Shown piece after piece: positions 1 through 9,800 of a stretch of 64,000 nt of DNA. Source of the stretch: Rosettibacter firmus (GTDB lineage: Bacteria; Bacteroidota; Ignavibacteria; Ignavibacteriales; Melioribacteraceae); contig NZ_JAYKGJ010000001.1 in NCBI RefSeq assembly GCF_036860695.1, positions 868,001 through 932,000 of the forward strand. The letters run 5' to 3'. A program made the position numbers and the translations under genes. The notes below the pieces were generated by a model. That model did not search any database and was not told where the DNA came from. It saw only the letters and a list, made by a program, of their open reading frames with translations. The stretch's first letter is position 1; the number at the start of each line of letters is the position of its first letter.

Positions 1-1271
1 GTAAGCTCATCAAATGCAGCAGCAGCCTCTGCAACAAGTATTATTGCTAAATCTTCTGTAGAAATTTCCGGTAATTCAACAGGAATTAATTCTACGCCAA
101 GTTCCTTTAATTTCAAAAGAGCAATTGAATCATTTTTATGAAATGGATAATTACTATCAAAATCATTTTTCAAATAACCAACTCGAATTTTTTTAATATC
201 AATTTCTGGTTTATAATTAAAAGCTGCATCATAAATTGTTGGATCAATATTATCAGTTCCTCTTATTGCATCAAACACAATAGCAAGGTCTTCTGCATAT
301 CTGCAAATAATTCCTAATTTATCCATCGACCAGCTTAAAGCCATAGCACCTGTTCGGCTAACTCTACCATACGTAGGTCTTAAACCTGTTACACCACATA
401 CAGTTGAAGGAGAAACAATTGATCCCCAGGTTTCTGATCCAATTGCAAATGGAATTAAACCTGCAGAAACCGAAGCTGCTGAACCAGCTGAAGAACCACT
501 GGAACCTTTTGTTGTATCCCATGGATTTCTTGTCATTCCACCAAACCAAACATCTCCCCACGCTAATGCACCTAATGAAAGTTTTGCTACCAAAACAGCA
601 CCAGCATCGTGTAATTTTTTTATCACAGTTGCATCTTCGTCAATTATTTGATCCTGATATGGTTCAGCTCCCCATGTGGTTTTGTATTTTTTTGTTGATA
701 ACAAATCTTTCACTCCATAAGGTATACCATGTAACATCCCTCTATATTTCCCCTGAGCAATTTCTTCATCAGCTTTTTTTGCTTCTTCAAGTGCTCGTTC
801 TTCTGTTAAGGTTACTACGCTATATAACTTCGGCCCAAATTTTTTTAATCGTTCTAAAAAGAATTTTGTAAGTTGAGTTGAAGTGATTTTTCTTGTTTTT
901 ATTAAATATGCCAGCTCACCAATTGAATAGTAAGCTAAATCATCAGGATTTTCTGGAAGCTTAGTATAACTATAATCATTAAAGGAAATTTGTTGTTGTA
1001 CATTGTTAATTTTGAAACCAGCAGGAACAGGATTAAATTGAATTGCTGGAGGGATACTATTATCAATTTTGATTTTACGAATATTTAAATAATTTGCTAA
1101 TTGTTCATTCAAAGCATCAAGCATCGAATCTCGTTCTGCATCTGTAAATTCAAGCCCAATTATTTTTTCTGCATTAACTACATTTTCTTTTGTGATCTTT
1201 TCTTGAGCATTTATGCTTTGAAGTATGCCATAAAATAATAACAGAATAAAAACCTTTAAGACTAACTTCAT
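1..1271 (-). CDS. Exported amidase (amidase-signature family), 3' end cut by window edge
   Basis: The reading frame starts at the ATG at 1269-1271 and stays open to base 1, so about 423 residues of the N-terminal part are present and the C-terminus is missing. The protein opens with a hydrophobic signal peptide ending in INAQ, then shows the amidase-signature core: a Lys in VKDLLS, a Ser-rich stretch GSSGSSAGSAS, and GSETWGSI. These supply the Lys / cis-Ser / Ser triad of this family, which hydrolyses amide bonds. The family covers many substrates (peptide amides, aryl amides, Glu-tRNA amidotransferase GatA). A signal peptide argues against GatA and for a periplasmic or secreted amidase. The next gene upstream, the GH38 gene, ends 25 bases away on the same strand, so the two may be co-transcribed. 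Substrate unknown. Confidence 0.88.
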   Translation of the reverse strand, partial: MKLVLKVFILLLFYGILQSINAQEKITKENVVNAEKIIGLEFTDAERDSMLDALNEQLANYLNIRKIKIDNSIPPAIQFNPVPAGFKINNVQQQISFNDYSYTKLPENPDDLAYYSIGELAYLIKTRKITSTQLTKFFLERLKKFGPKLYSVVTLTEERALEEAKKADEEIAQGKYRGMLHGIPYGVKDLLSTKKYKTTWGAEPYQDQIIDEDATVIKKLHDAGAVLVAKLSLGALAWGDVWFGGMTRNPWDTTKGSSGSSAGSAASVSAGLIPFAIGSETWGSIVSPSTVCGVTGLRPTYGRVSRTGAMALSWSMDKLGIICRYAEDLAIVFDAIRGTDNIDPTIYDAAFNYKPEIDIKKIRVGYLKNDFDSNYPFHKNDSIALLKLKELGVELIPVELPEISTEDLAIILVAEAAAAFDEL

Positions 1272-1296
1272 GGTTTTAGACCTTATGATTTTAATG

Positions 1297-4200
1297 TTAT
1301 AAAATAACTTTCAAAATTTTTATAGAATTCTTTTTCAAAGAAAATCTGATAGTATTTTTTGTAAACTGAATTTCTTTCAAATTTTCCTCGAGTATATTTG
1401 ATTCATAAACTCGAGATGGATTAAAAGGTAAGCTTAATTCTACTTCACTATCTTTTCCAGTAGATTCGTAGATTGTAATTAAAAATGCATTTGCATCTTC
1501 TTCTGATTGTTTCATTGAAGTTAAAATTGCATTCTCAGGATTTATTTGAATAAATGAATGTGTTTCTGGTAAATCGCCCGAATGCAAATCTTCTGCAATA
1601 CAAAGAAGTGGATAATTAAATTCATATCCTTTGAAAACTGTTTCGCTCTGTTCAACTCTTTTTTCATGAGGATAAAGTGAATATTCAAATGAATGATTTC
1701 CTCTATCTGCTGTTGGGTCCGGCCATTGAGGAGAACGAAGCAAAGATAATCGCATAATATTTCCTTTTGTATCATATCCATATTTTGAGCGATTCAATAA
1801 ACTAATACCAAAATTATCATCTGATAAATCAGCCCATTTCTGAGCATTAACTTCCCATTTCCCTTTATCCCATTGAGCTTTCAAAGTTGTTGATCGTTTA
1901 ATAAATCCAAAAGGAATTTCATAAGTAGCTAAAGTATCGTAAACATTAAATGGGAATGAAACTTTTAGCATTGTTTTATTTTCCCACCATTCAATACTGG
2001 TTTTAAAATCAATTCTATCCATTCCATCATATAAAATAATATCCTGAACAAAAAATGAATTTGGAAAATCTTCAGTAGGAAATTCTTTAACAACTCCAGG
2101 TTTCAAATAATCCCTATAGCATCTTAATACTTTTCTTACAGGACCATTTTCTACCAGTTCAGCTTTTCTAAATTTAGATGGATACTCAATTCCAGTTAAA
2201 CCAATATTCCAGGCATCCCATGCTGATGGTTTATCTTCAAGAATTTGAAGTTTATTTCCTTCGTCTGCAAGTAATTCTTTATTAAATCTTTTATCATAAA
2301 TACTTTTTATCCATCCAGTTTCTGGATTAAGTTTTATATGGAATAGCTCATTTTCTATTTTATAAATGTCTTTTTCAATTTTCACTTCATCTTTGTTTTT
2401 ATTCAAATCAGATTGTTTTAAAACAAATGTTCTATAACCAAGCGCAGGTATATTTTGTGCAATAAACAAAATCTCTCGTGTTAACAAATCTTTCTGAATT
2501 GTTTGAGATGGAATTTTATTACCATTCAAATCAAAAATTTCATAACCATTAAAATCACCTTCATTAAGTTGAAATTTTACAATATCAGTTCTTTCCCAGC
2601 TAAGAGGATTAAATACAATTAATGCTTTACCTTCAGTTACAATAGAAGTATTAATTTTCTTAGCAATATCTTTTAGAGAATTCTTCAGAACAAAATTGCC
2701 AAGTTTATAAGATTCTTTATAATCATTTTCTGCATCAATATAAATTTCTCGTATACCTGAACCAGGAAGAATATCATGAAATTGATTGAACAATACATTT
2801 TTCCACGCTTCTTTAATTAATGGATGATAATCTTTTTTAGTTAATAATTGAGAGATAGAAGAAAATTTTTCTGCATTGGTTAGCAATACTTCACTTTTGC
2901 GATTCCACATTTTAATATTTGATTGAGTGGTTGCTGTGCCCCGATGATATTCGAGATAAAGTTCATCATTCCAGATTGGAAGTTTAGATAGATCATGTTT
3001 TCTCAACCAGTCGATATAATTTTGAGCAGTATTAAATTCAATATTAGGAAACACAAATAAATTTTTTAATTCATCAATTCTTGCCATCATTTCAAGAGAA
3101 GGTCCTCCACCATGATCTCCAACACCAAATAATACGAGTAATTTTGTGAAACCAGTATTTGCTTCAAATTGTCGTAACCAATCAACTAACTGAAAAGGAT
3201 TATCAATTGTATTAACATAATCGAATGGGAAATAAGTAAGTATTTTTGAACCATCAGGTGCTTGCCACCAGAACAATCTATAAGGAAAAACATTTGTATC
3301 GTTCCAGCCAATTTTTTGAGTAATGAATGCATCCAATCCACCCAGTAACATAAATTGAGGTAGATTCCAATTATAACCAAAAGAATCTGGATTCCAGCCA
3401 ATTCGTGCTTTAATTCCAAAATTATCTTGAAAGAATTTTTGACCATACAATATTTGTCGTATCCATGAATCACCGCTGGGCAAATTGCAATCTGGTTCAA
3501 CCCACATACCGCCAGAAATTTCCCATCTTCCTTTCTTAACATAATTTTTTATTTGATCAAATAAGTCTGGATAATCTTTCTTCATCCAGTTATAAAATGC
3601 AGCTTGACTTTGTGTGTAAGTAAAATCTGGTCGTGCATTAAACATATTCATAACTGCAGAAAATGTTCTTTTGCAAACTTCTTCTGTTTCTTTTTTCCTC
3701 CATAGCCATGCAGCATCGATGTGTGCATTTGAAGCAAATTGTAAAGTAAAATTTTTAACAAATTTTTTTACTGGTTCTAATTTCTTCAATACTTTATTAA
3801 CAGAATTTATGAATCTTAATGTATCGCCATTATTCAAACCGCTTAAATCAATTTCAGATGCAAGATTTTGAAGAAGTGTATTTAATTTCTGTTTTTCTTT
3901 TTTGTCAAATTTTGAGAGGTCAATTTTAGGATCGGTTTTAACTCTTGCATTTGTTTGATAAGTATCGAAGCTCAAAAGTTTGCGGGCTACTTTAAAACTT
4001 AAGGAAAGATTCTTCATAAGTTTTTGTGTAGAAGTCTGAATTTCAAAATCTAACTTTGCTCTAATTAATCTAAGTGGACCACCTGTATTAATAGCTTTTA
4101 TTAGTATAACATATTTTTCTTCTGGAATTGCATTGTCAGTTAATAAAACTTCACCGTCCCATGGAAATTTTCCTTTGAATTGACCATTAATCCACATGTA

Positions 4201-4524
4201 ACTGAAGTCATCAACAGAATTAAAAAATTTAATTCTTCCTTTAACAGGTGTTCCTGCAATAAAAGATGGGATAACAATAATTTTTCTAAACCAGCATGAA
4301 TCAAGCTGAAGGCGTTCATTAAGCTTAGCAGTTTTCCAGCTGGAGTCATTAAAATCAATTTGGGATAACTGTTCAGGTGTTAACGAAAAATCAGTAGAAT
4401 ATTTCCAGTTATCGAATGATACTTCGCTTAATGAATCAAGAGCATTAATTAAAAGATCAATTTTACTTTGTGCAAATAGAACTGAATGAAAAAATATTAA
4501 CAGGAAAAATATTTTCTTATTCAT
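1297..4524 (-). CDS. Exported glycoside hydrolase family 38 alpha-mannosidase
   Basis: The product is 1075 residues from the ATG at 4524. A TTG fifteen bases further upstream would add five residues, but the ATG is preceded by a GAGAGA ribosome-binding site and begins a good signal peptide (MNKKIFFLLIFF...FAQ). After the signal peptide comes a beta-rich, probably galactose-binding-like region (about 30-160). The GH38 catalytic domain follows: NAHIDAAWLW carries the zinc-binding His and Asp, GGMWVEPDCNLPSG is a family core motif, and NPDSFGYN contains the expected Asp nucleophile. The C-terminal half is the mannosidase middle and beta-sandwich domains. The enzyme should release alpha-linked mannose from glycans outside the cytoplasm. 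The neighbouring symporter operon upstream could import a product, but a terminator-like hairpin separates them. Confidence 0.93.
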   Translation of the reverse strand: MNKKIFFLLIFFHSVLFAQSKIDLLINALDSLSEVSFDNWKYSTDFSLTPEQLSQIDFNDSSWKTAKLNERLQLDSCWFRKIIVIPSFIAGTPVKGRIKFFNSVDDFSYMWINGQFKGKFPWDGEVLLTDNAIPEEKYVILIKAINTGGPLRLIRAKLDFEIQTSTQKLMKNLSLSFKVARKLLSFDTYQTNARVKTDPKIDLSKFDKKEKQKLNTLLQNLASEIDLSGLNNGDTLRFINSVNKVLKKLEPVKKFVKNFTLQFASNAHIDAAWLWRKKETEEVCKRTFSAVMNMFNARPDFTYTQSQAAFYNWMKKDYPDLFDQIKNYVKKGRWEISGGMWVEPDCNLPSGDSWIRQILYGQKFFQDNFGIKARIGWNPDSFGYNWNLPQFMLLGGLDAFITQKIGWNDTNVFPYRLFWWQAPDGSKILTYFPFDYVNTIDNPFQLVDWLRQFEANTGFTKLLVLFGVGDHGGGPSLEMMARIDELKNLFVFPNIEFNTAQNYIDWLRKHDLSKLPIWNDELYLEYHRGTATTQSNIKMWNRKSEVLLTNAEKFSSISQLLTKKDYHPLIKEAWKNVLFNQFHDILPGSGIREIYIDAENDYKESYKLGNFVLKNSLKDIAKKINTSIVTEGKALIVFNPLSWERTDIVKFQLNEGDFNGYEIFDLNGNKIPSQTIQKDLLTREILFIAQNIPALGYRTFVLKQSDLNKNKDEVKIEKDIYKIENELFHIKLNPETGWIKSIYDKRFNKELLADEGNKLQILEDKPSAWDAWNIGLTGIEYPSKFRKAELVENGPVRKVLRCYRDYLKPGVVKEFPTEDFPNSFFVQDIILYDGMDRIDFKTSIEWWENKTMLKVSFPFNVYDTLATYEIPFGFIKRSTTLKAQWDKGKWEVNAQKWADLSDDNFGISLLNRSKYGYDTKGNIMRLSLLRSPQWPDPTADRGNHSFEYSLYPHEKRVEQSETVFKGYEFNYPLLCIAEDLHSGDLPETHSFIQINPENAILTSMKQSEEDANAFLITIYESTGKDSEVELSLPFNPSRVYESNILEENLKEIQFTKNTIRFSLKKNSIKILKVIL

Positions 4525-4574
4525 AGTATCTCTCAACAAAATTTGTTATGTGTATTTAGTGTTTTAAAATAATA

Positions 4575-4631
4575 AACACAGATAACCAGGATTAATATCA
4601 TCAAAATCATTTTACCTGAGTTATCTGTGTT
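4575..4631 (-). terminator. Hairpin at the end of the symporter operon
   Basis: Two perfect 12-base complementary arms (4575-4586 and 4620-4631) are extended by four more pairs (4587-4590 with 4615-4618) after a one-base bulge. Reading leftward, the structure lies just past the stop of the 41-residue gene and is followed by a T-rich stretch. It probably ends the 6765-to-4640 transcript before the mannosidase gene. Confidence 0.6.
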
Positions 4632-4639
4632 AATTAAAT

Positions 4640-4765
4640 TTATTTAGAAAATTTTTTATAAAGTAACCATGTTAAAAAAATTGATAGTCCTAAAATTAAT
4701 GCGGGAAATATTATACCCAAGATGGGACTACCAATTCTCTGTAAATTATCAATTAGAGAAATCAT
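4640..4765 (-). CDS. Small single-span membrane protein, last gene of symporter operon
   Basis: This 41-residue frame starts at the ATG at 4763-4765 and stops at 4640-4642. It has a short polar N-terminus, one hydrophobic segment (about residues 13-36) and a Lys-rich tail ending KKFSK, which fits a single membrane span with the tail inside. Its ATG overlaps the stop of the preceding 38-residue gene (ATGA at 4762-4765), so translation is coupled. No homology can be assigned by eye. Several sodium:solute symporters are known to travel with tiny accessory proteins, so a stabilising or regulatory subunit of the symporter is the most economical guess. Confidence 0.6.
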   Translation of the reverse strand: MISLIDNLQRIGSPILGIIFPALILGLSIFLTWLLYKKFSK

Positions 4766-4878
4766 TTTTCACCCTTTTTAGAATGTTTATTATGAGAGTA
4801 CCACGCTAAAATCAGTCCAAGAAAAGATGCTACATATGCTATTGACATCCCAATTACCATAGCTAAACCTTTATCCAT
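4762..4878 (-). CDS. Small single-span membrane protein, symporter accessory candidate
   Basis: This 38-residue frame starts at the ATG at 4876-4878 and ends at the TGA at 4762-4764. The first 27 residues form one hydrophobic helix containing GLILAWY, followed by the basic tail HNKHSKKGEK. Its start lies inside the end of the 99-residue gene (8-base overlap) and its stop overlaps the next start by 4 bases. This tight packing supports a real gene. The shape (short helix, aromatic residues at the membrane edge, Asn/His-rich tail) resembles the small accessory proteins reported beside SSS-family symporters; that is a resemblance only, not a database match. Confidence 0.6.
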   Translation of the reverse strand: MDKGLAMVIGMSIAYVASFLGLILAWYSHNKHSKKGEK

Positions 4879-5170
4879 TTAATTCCTCCCAGCGTGCTTG
4901 ACGCTCTAATTGTTCTAAATATTCATGTTGTTTTTTTTCATATTCACCTGAAATCACTTTTAATTTTGGATCAATAATCCAGTGCATTAGCCATGTTAAG
5001 AATGCACCAATAATCAAAGTTACAAAACCCCATAAATTCAACAAAAAGCTTCCTACTGTTCCAATCATTAAAAGAATATAACAGATTGGTGATAAAATAA
5101 CAGCAAACCAATCTTCTTTATGCCATTCATCAGCTTCCCATGGTGTCCATTTTCTTCTTATAAAACTCAT
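4871..5170 (-). CDS. Small two-span membrane protein in symporter operon
   Basis: A 99-residue protein with a charged, Trp-rich N-terminus (RRKWTPWEADEWHKEDW), two hydrophobic spans (about 22-45 and 47-67) and a charged C-terminal helix (YEKKQHEYLEQLERQARW). Its ATG at 5170 overlaps the stop of the symporter gene by four bases (ATGA), so it is made together with the symporter. I do not recognise a named family. Position, size and topology suggest a small subunit that assembles with the transporter, as YhdT does with PanF or YjcH with ActP, but there is no sequence evidence that it belongs to either of those families. Confidence 0.8.
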   Translation of the reverse strand: MSFIRRKWTPWEADEWHKEDWFAVILSPICYILLMIGTVGSFLLNLWGFVTLIIGAFLTWLMHWIIDPKLKVISGEYEKKQHEYLEQLERQARWEELNG

Positions 5171-6765
5171 TTATTACCTCCACTATTATTTTCAATATGA
5201 ACTAATAGACCAAGTCTTTGTGCTTCTCTTTTAACCGGTCCCCACCATCCAATAGGTCTTGCCTGAACATAATATTTTACAAGATGTTCCATTGGTTCTG
5301 GTTTGGTTAAAAGAGTAACCGGAATAAAAATAATTGCTCCAAGAATCATTAAAAGCCAGAATTGTTGATAGTCTGCTAAATGAGGTAAAACACCCCAATG
5401 AGGTAAAATCCAAACAACCAGCCAGCTTAAACCGAGATTAGCTATCCAGGCAGATAAATAACCCCATGCATTAAAACGCCACCAGACAACCTGTAAAATA
5501 TTAGGTAACCATATTCCTGCAGCCATAAGCCATAATGCAAAAATTAGCCATGAGGTTATATCTTCCATCATTAAACCATAGAAGAAAGAGCCAAGTAATA
5601 AAATTAGAGTAGCAATTCTTCCGACCCAAACAAGTTCTTTTTCTGAAGCAGTTGGTTTGAAATAATGTAAATAAAGATCTCGTGTAAAATACATTGCACC
5701 AAGATTAAGATGAGAAGCTATTGTTGAAACATGAATTGCAATTAAAGCTGCAAAGAAAAATCCAATTAATCCAGTTGGTAAGGATTCAAATCCTAATCTC
5801 AACCAGCCAAGTTCATATTCTGCTTGAGATGAAATATTAGGAAACATAACAAAAAAAGCCAGAACAGCTGCAGCCCATATAGCATTTCGAGTAAGCACAA
5901 GTGCAGTTCCCCACCATATACTATAACTTGCATCTCTTACAGATTTAGCACTTTGAATTCTTTGAGCTTCGACATACCAATCTATACTTGTTCCCATTCC
6001 AAATCCACCAAGAATAGCAATAATCATCATTGTTATAAACCATGCAACCGGGAAATCACCTTCGAACCAGCCAGTAAAAGCAAATGGATTAAGTCTCCAC
6101 GATTGGCCCATAGCAATTAATTTGTTTTGAATTTCGAATGGACCTCCAGCAGCAATAATTCCCCAAATTGATACTAACAAGATCATTAAAAATGCAATAA
6201 TACCCTGTTGAAAATCTGCCATTATCACACCCCAATAACCAGCAGCTAATACATAAATAGCACACAAAGAAGAAAAAACAACAAGACCTATCCATAATTC
6301 CCAACCAAATAAGTAATTACAAACTTTTCCCATTGCAATTCCAACCCAGCCAAGAATAAACATATTCATAAAAACCTGCCAGCCAGAAATCCAACCTCTT
6401 AACATTTCAGCTCCAAGTCCATGAAATCTCAAGGTATTCCATTCTGCTTGAGTATAAGCAAGCGAGCGTCTAAAAATTCTTGTGGAAACAAAAGCACTAA
6501 TTGCACACCAGGCAGAAAAGAAAGTATACCAGAGTCCTGCAACTCCATATTTGTATATTACACCTGTAACCCAGATTGGAGTATCTGTAGCAGTATGAGT
6601 AGCATAAACAGAAGAAGCTGGCAACCACCATGGTAATCCTCTCCCTGCAAGAAAAAAATCTGCCTCAGAACGTTTACCAAGTCTATAAAATGCTACTCCC
6701 AGACTAATAGTTACTAAAAGAAATGCAATAACCCAGAACCAATCAAGGAATTGAAATTGAACCAT
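5167..6765 (-). CDS. Sodium:solute symporter (SSS family)
   Basis: A 532-residue polytopic inner-membrane protein with about 13-14 hydrophobic spans. The N-terminal block (YRLGKRSEADFFLAGRGLPW) is typical of the SSS family, where the F/Y-LAGR-x-LPWW turn follows the first span; the following ASSVYATHTATDTP segment matches the region around the sodium site. SSS proteins couple sodium entry to uptake of sugars, amino acids, vitamins or organic acids. The substrate cannot be read from the sequence; the secreted mannosidase and amidase downstream make a sugar or amide breakdown product plausible. The gene heads a coupled operon with three small membrane proteins. Confidence 0.92.
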   Translation of the reverse strand: MVQFQFLDWFWVIAFLLVTISLGVAFYRLGKRSEADFFLAGRGLPWWLPASSVYATHTATDTPIWVTGVIYKYGVAGLWYTFFSAWCAISAFVSTRIFRRSLAYTQAEWNTLRFHGLGAEMLRGWISGWQVFMNMFILGWVGIAMGKVCNYLFGWELWIGLVVFSSLCAIYVLAAGYWGVIMADFQQGIIAFLMILLVSIWGIIAAGGPFEIQNKLIAMGQSWRLNPFAFTGWFEGDFPVAWFITMMIIAILGGFGMGTSIDWYVEAQRIQSAKSVRDASYSIWWGTALVLTRNAIWAAAVLAFFVMFPNISSQAEYELGWLRLGFESLPTGLIGFFFAALIAIHVSTIASHLNLGAMYFTRDLYLHYFKPTASEKELVWVGRIATLILLLGSFFYGLMMEDITSWLIFALWLMAAGIWLPNILQVVWWRFNAWGYLSAWIANLGLSWLVVWILPHWGVLPHLADYQQFWLLMILGAIIFIPVTLLTKPEPMEHLVKYYVQARPIGWWGPVKREAQRLGLLVHIENNSGGNK

Positions 6766-6851
6766 ATAGACTCCTGTTAATGTCAGTTTTCAAATAGATT
6801 AACATGAAATTATGGAGAGATTATATTGAAGTCAATAAAAATTTTCTGTGT

Positions 6852-9800
6852 TCATTTTGCTAAAGGAATAGTGAAATAGACAGTTGTTCCTTTATTTAAT
6901 TGGCTTTCGATCCAGAGTTTTCCACCATTTTTAATAATATGTTCTTTACATAGTATCAATCCCAGACCAGTCCCTTTTTCGCCTGTTGTTCCAAGCTTAG
7001 TAAATTTTGAATCAAGAGAAAATATTTTATTAATATCTTCTTGATCAATTCCAATTCCAAAATCTTGAATTGTTACTTCAGCATAATTTTCATTTTCTTT
7101 TACTTTTACTAAAATGTCACCTTTGGGATAAGAAAATTTAATTGCATTTGATAACAAATTCATTAAAACAGATTCTATCGATGTTTTATCTGCAAGAACA
7201 ATTATACCATCCTTGCAATTACAAGTTATATTTATTCCCTTTTGTTTAGCAAAAATGTCTACAACCGAAATTGAATTTTTTATGCTTTCAGTAATATCAA
7301 AATTATGAAATACATATTCTAATTTTTTTGTTTGAATACGAGACCACTCCAGAAGGTTCTCAATTAAATTATAAAGAGTTAACGAAGAATTTCTAATTTG
7401 TAATAACATATCATCTAATTCTTCATCTGTAAGTTCTTTTCTATTATTGTGTAGAAATTCTGAAATTGATGATATAGAATTTATAGGATTTCTTAAATCG
7501 TGAGAAAGTATGGATATGAACTTATCTTTTGTACTGTTTACTTTTTCAAGTTCAGCTGCATATTCTTTTAATTCATTTTGTGCTTTTTCTCTTTTAATTA
7601 TTTCATCATTTAATTCTTCTGTTCTTTTTCTTACTAAATTCTCAAGCTTTTCATTTAATGCTTCTTGCTTACTTAATTTCCATTTTATTATTACAAATAC
7701 AAGTCCAATAAAAAATAATGGTGCGAAAATCTTAAAAATAGTTGTTTGATAAAAATAAGGTGGTATTATAACTTTTACAGTAGCTTCTTTATTGTTCCAT
7801 TGATTATAATAATTAGATACTTTTACTCTGAACTTATATTCTCCAGGTTCAAGATTATAGTAAATTACAAATCTTCTATTAGAAAATTCATGCCATTTAT
7901 TTTCAAATCCTTCAAGTATATATCTATATTTTAATTTTCTTGGTTCAATAAAAGAAGGTGCAATGTAATCAAAGCGAAGTATATTAATCCCAGCAGTTGT
8001 TTTAATAATTGGTTTTAATTCAACAGGTTGAAAATCAGCCAAAACACGTGTAACATGAACAGGTGGAATAAAACTACTATATTTCAATTTAGCTGGATTA
8101 ACAAAAGTAACCCCATCAATAGTAGCAAACCATATTTTGCCAGTATTATCTTTAAAAGTAGTCCACATATAACCACCATTACATTCAGAGTTTTTCATTC
8201 CATCATTTGTATTAAAAATTTCTACATGTATAGTATCAACCTTTCCCTTAACAAATTTTTCTAAATTGGATTTTGAAACTTTGAAAATCCCATTATTATA
8301 ACCACACCAGAAATTCCCCAAATTATCCTCTGTTATTGTTTGTATTTCATTTGTTGGCAATCCATTTCTTTTTGTGATTTTCGTAAACTTTTTACCATCA
8401 TAATGAACAATACCACCACCACTTGCTGTCATCCATAAATTACCTTTGAGATCAGAATAAACAGAATAAATTAAATTGCTTGGAAGACCATCTTCTTCTG
8501 TATAATAAGTATAATTATTTCCATCATACTTTATTAATCCCTGACCAACTGTACCGAAATAGTATGTATTATTAATATTTTCTGTAATAAATCTAATTCC
8601 CAATCTTGAAGATTTATCATCTTTACTAAGACTAATTAATTTCCCTGCTTTTAATTCAAATAATCCTCTATCACCACTTCCAATCAATAATCTATTCTTT
8701 GAATCACGAAATATTGATGCTATTGAGAAATCACAATATTTTTTTGTTCTATTGTTATAGAAAAGATATAAACCAGTTCTCGTACCAATCCAGATGCTAT
8801 CACCCAAAGCATACATTGTTTGTACTATTGAATTATCATTTCTGTTAAGGAAGAAATTTTTTATTTCTTTATTATTAATAAGTGATATGTATCCACTTGA
8901 GGAAGCAACCCAGATGCCTTTTGAATTTTGTGTTATTGCTCTTATAAATCTTTCTTTTAATCCTTCTTCTAAGGAGTATGTTGTAAAATTACCATCACGA
9001 ATTCTATATAATCCATTATTATAACTTCCTACCCACAAGTTTTCTTCCTTATCGATAAATAGGTCAAGTATTAAATTATTTTCCAAATTATTTTGGAATG
9101 TATAAAAATCAATTTTATTATTAACAATTCTACAAATTCCTTTTTGTGTAGCCAGATATAGAATTTTGCTTTCATCTTCAATAATATCCATTATCTGCAA
9201 ACCATAAAGAGCGTTTTTTAAATTATAATTTTTTACTTGAGCATTAACAATTAAATCCAATCCTTTATCAGTACCCACTAACAATCCATTATTACTCAAA
9301 TGTAAAGCACGAACATAATTACTTGATAACCCTTTATTTTTGTCAACTACTGTGATTACAAAATTATTCTTTTTAGAATAGTCAATAATTACAACACCAG
9401 AATTTTGAGTGGCTAAATAAATTTTACCATTTTTATTTCCAATAATTCTATAGATAATTTGATTATCAAGAAATGATGCCTCATTAAATTTCTTTATTTT
9501 ATTATTTTCAAAATAATTTAATCCTGTTGATGTCCCCACCCATATTCTTCCATACTCATCTTCATACAGTGATCTTATCATACTATTCATAAGACCATCT
9601 TTTGATGTATATAGTTTTATTTCTTTCTCTGAATACTTCAGTAAGCCATCGAATGTACCAACCCATAAATTTCCTTTACTATCTTCAATTATATTTACAA
9701 CAAGTGAATTCTTCATTTCCTCAATATTATCTGGATTATAAATAGTAAACCTAATTCCATCAAACTTAACAAAACCTTCTTCTGTACCAAACCAAATAAA

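Noticed and set aside
404-871. 155-codon plus-strand frame
   Set aside because: It lies antisense inside the amidase gene, whose motifs are continuous on the minus strand; its protein is low-complexity Leu/His/Gln sequence.
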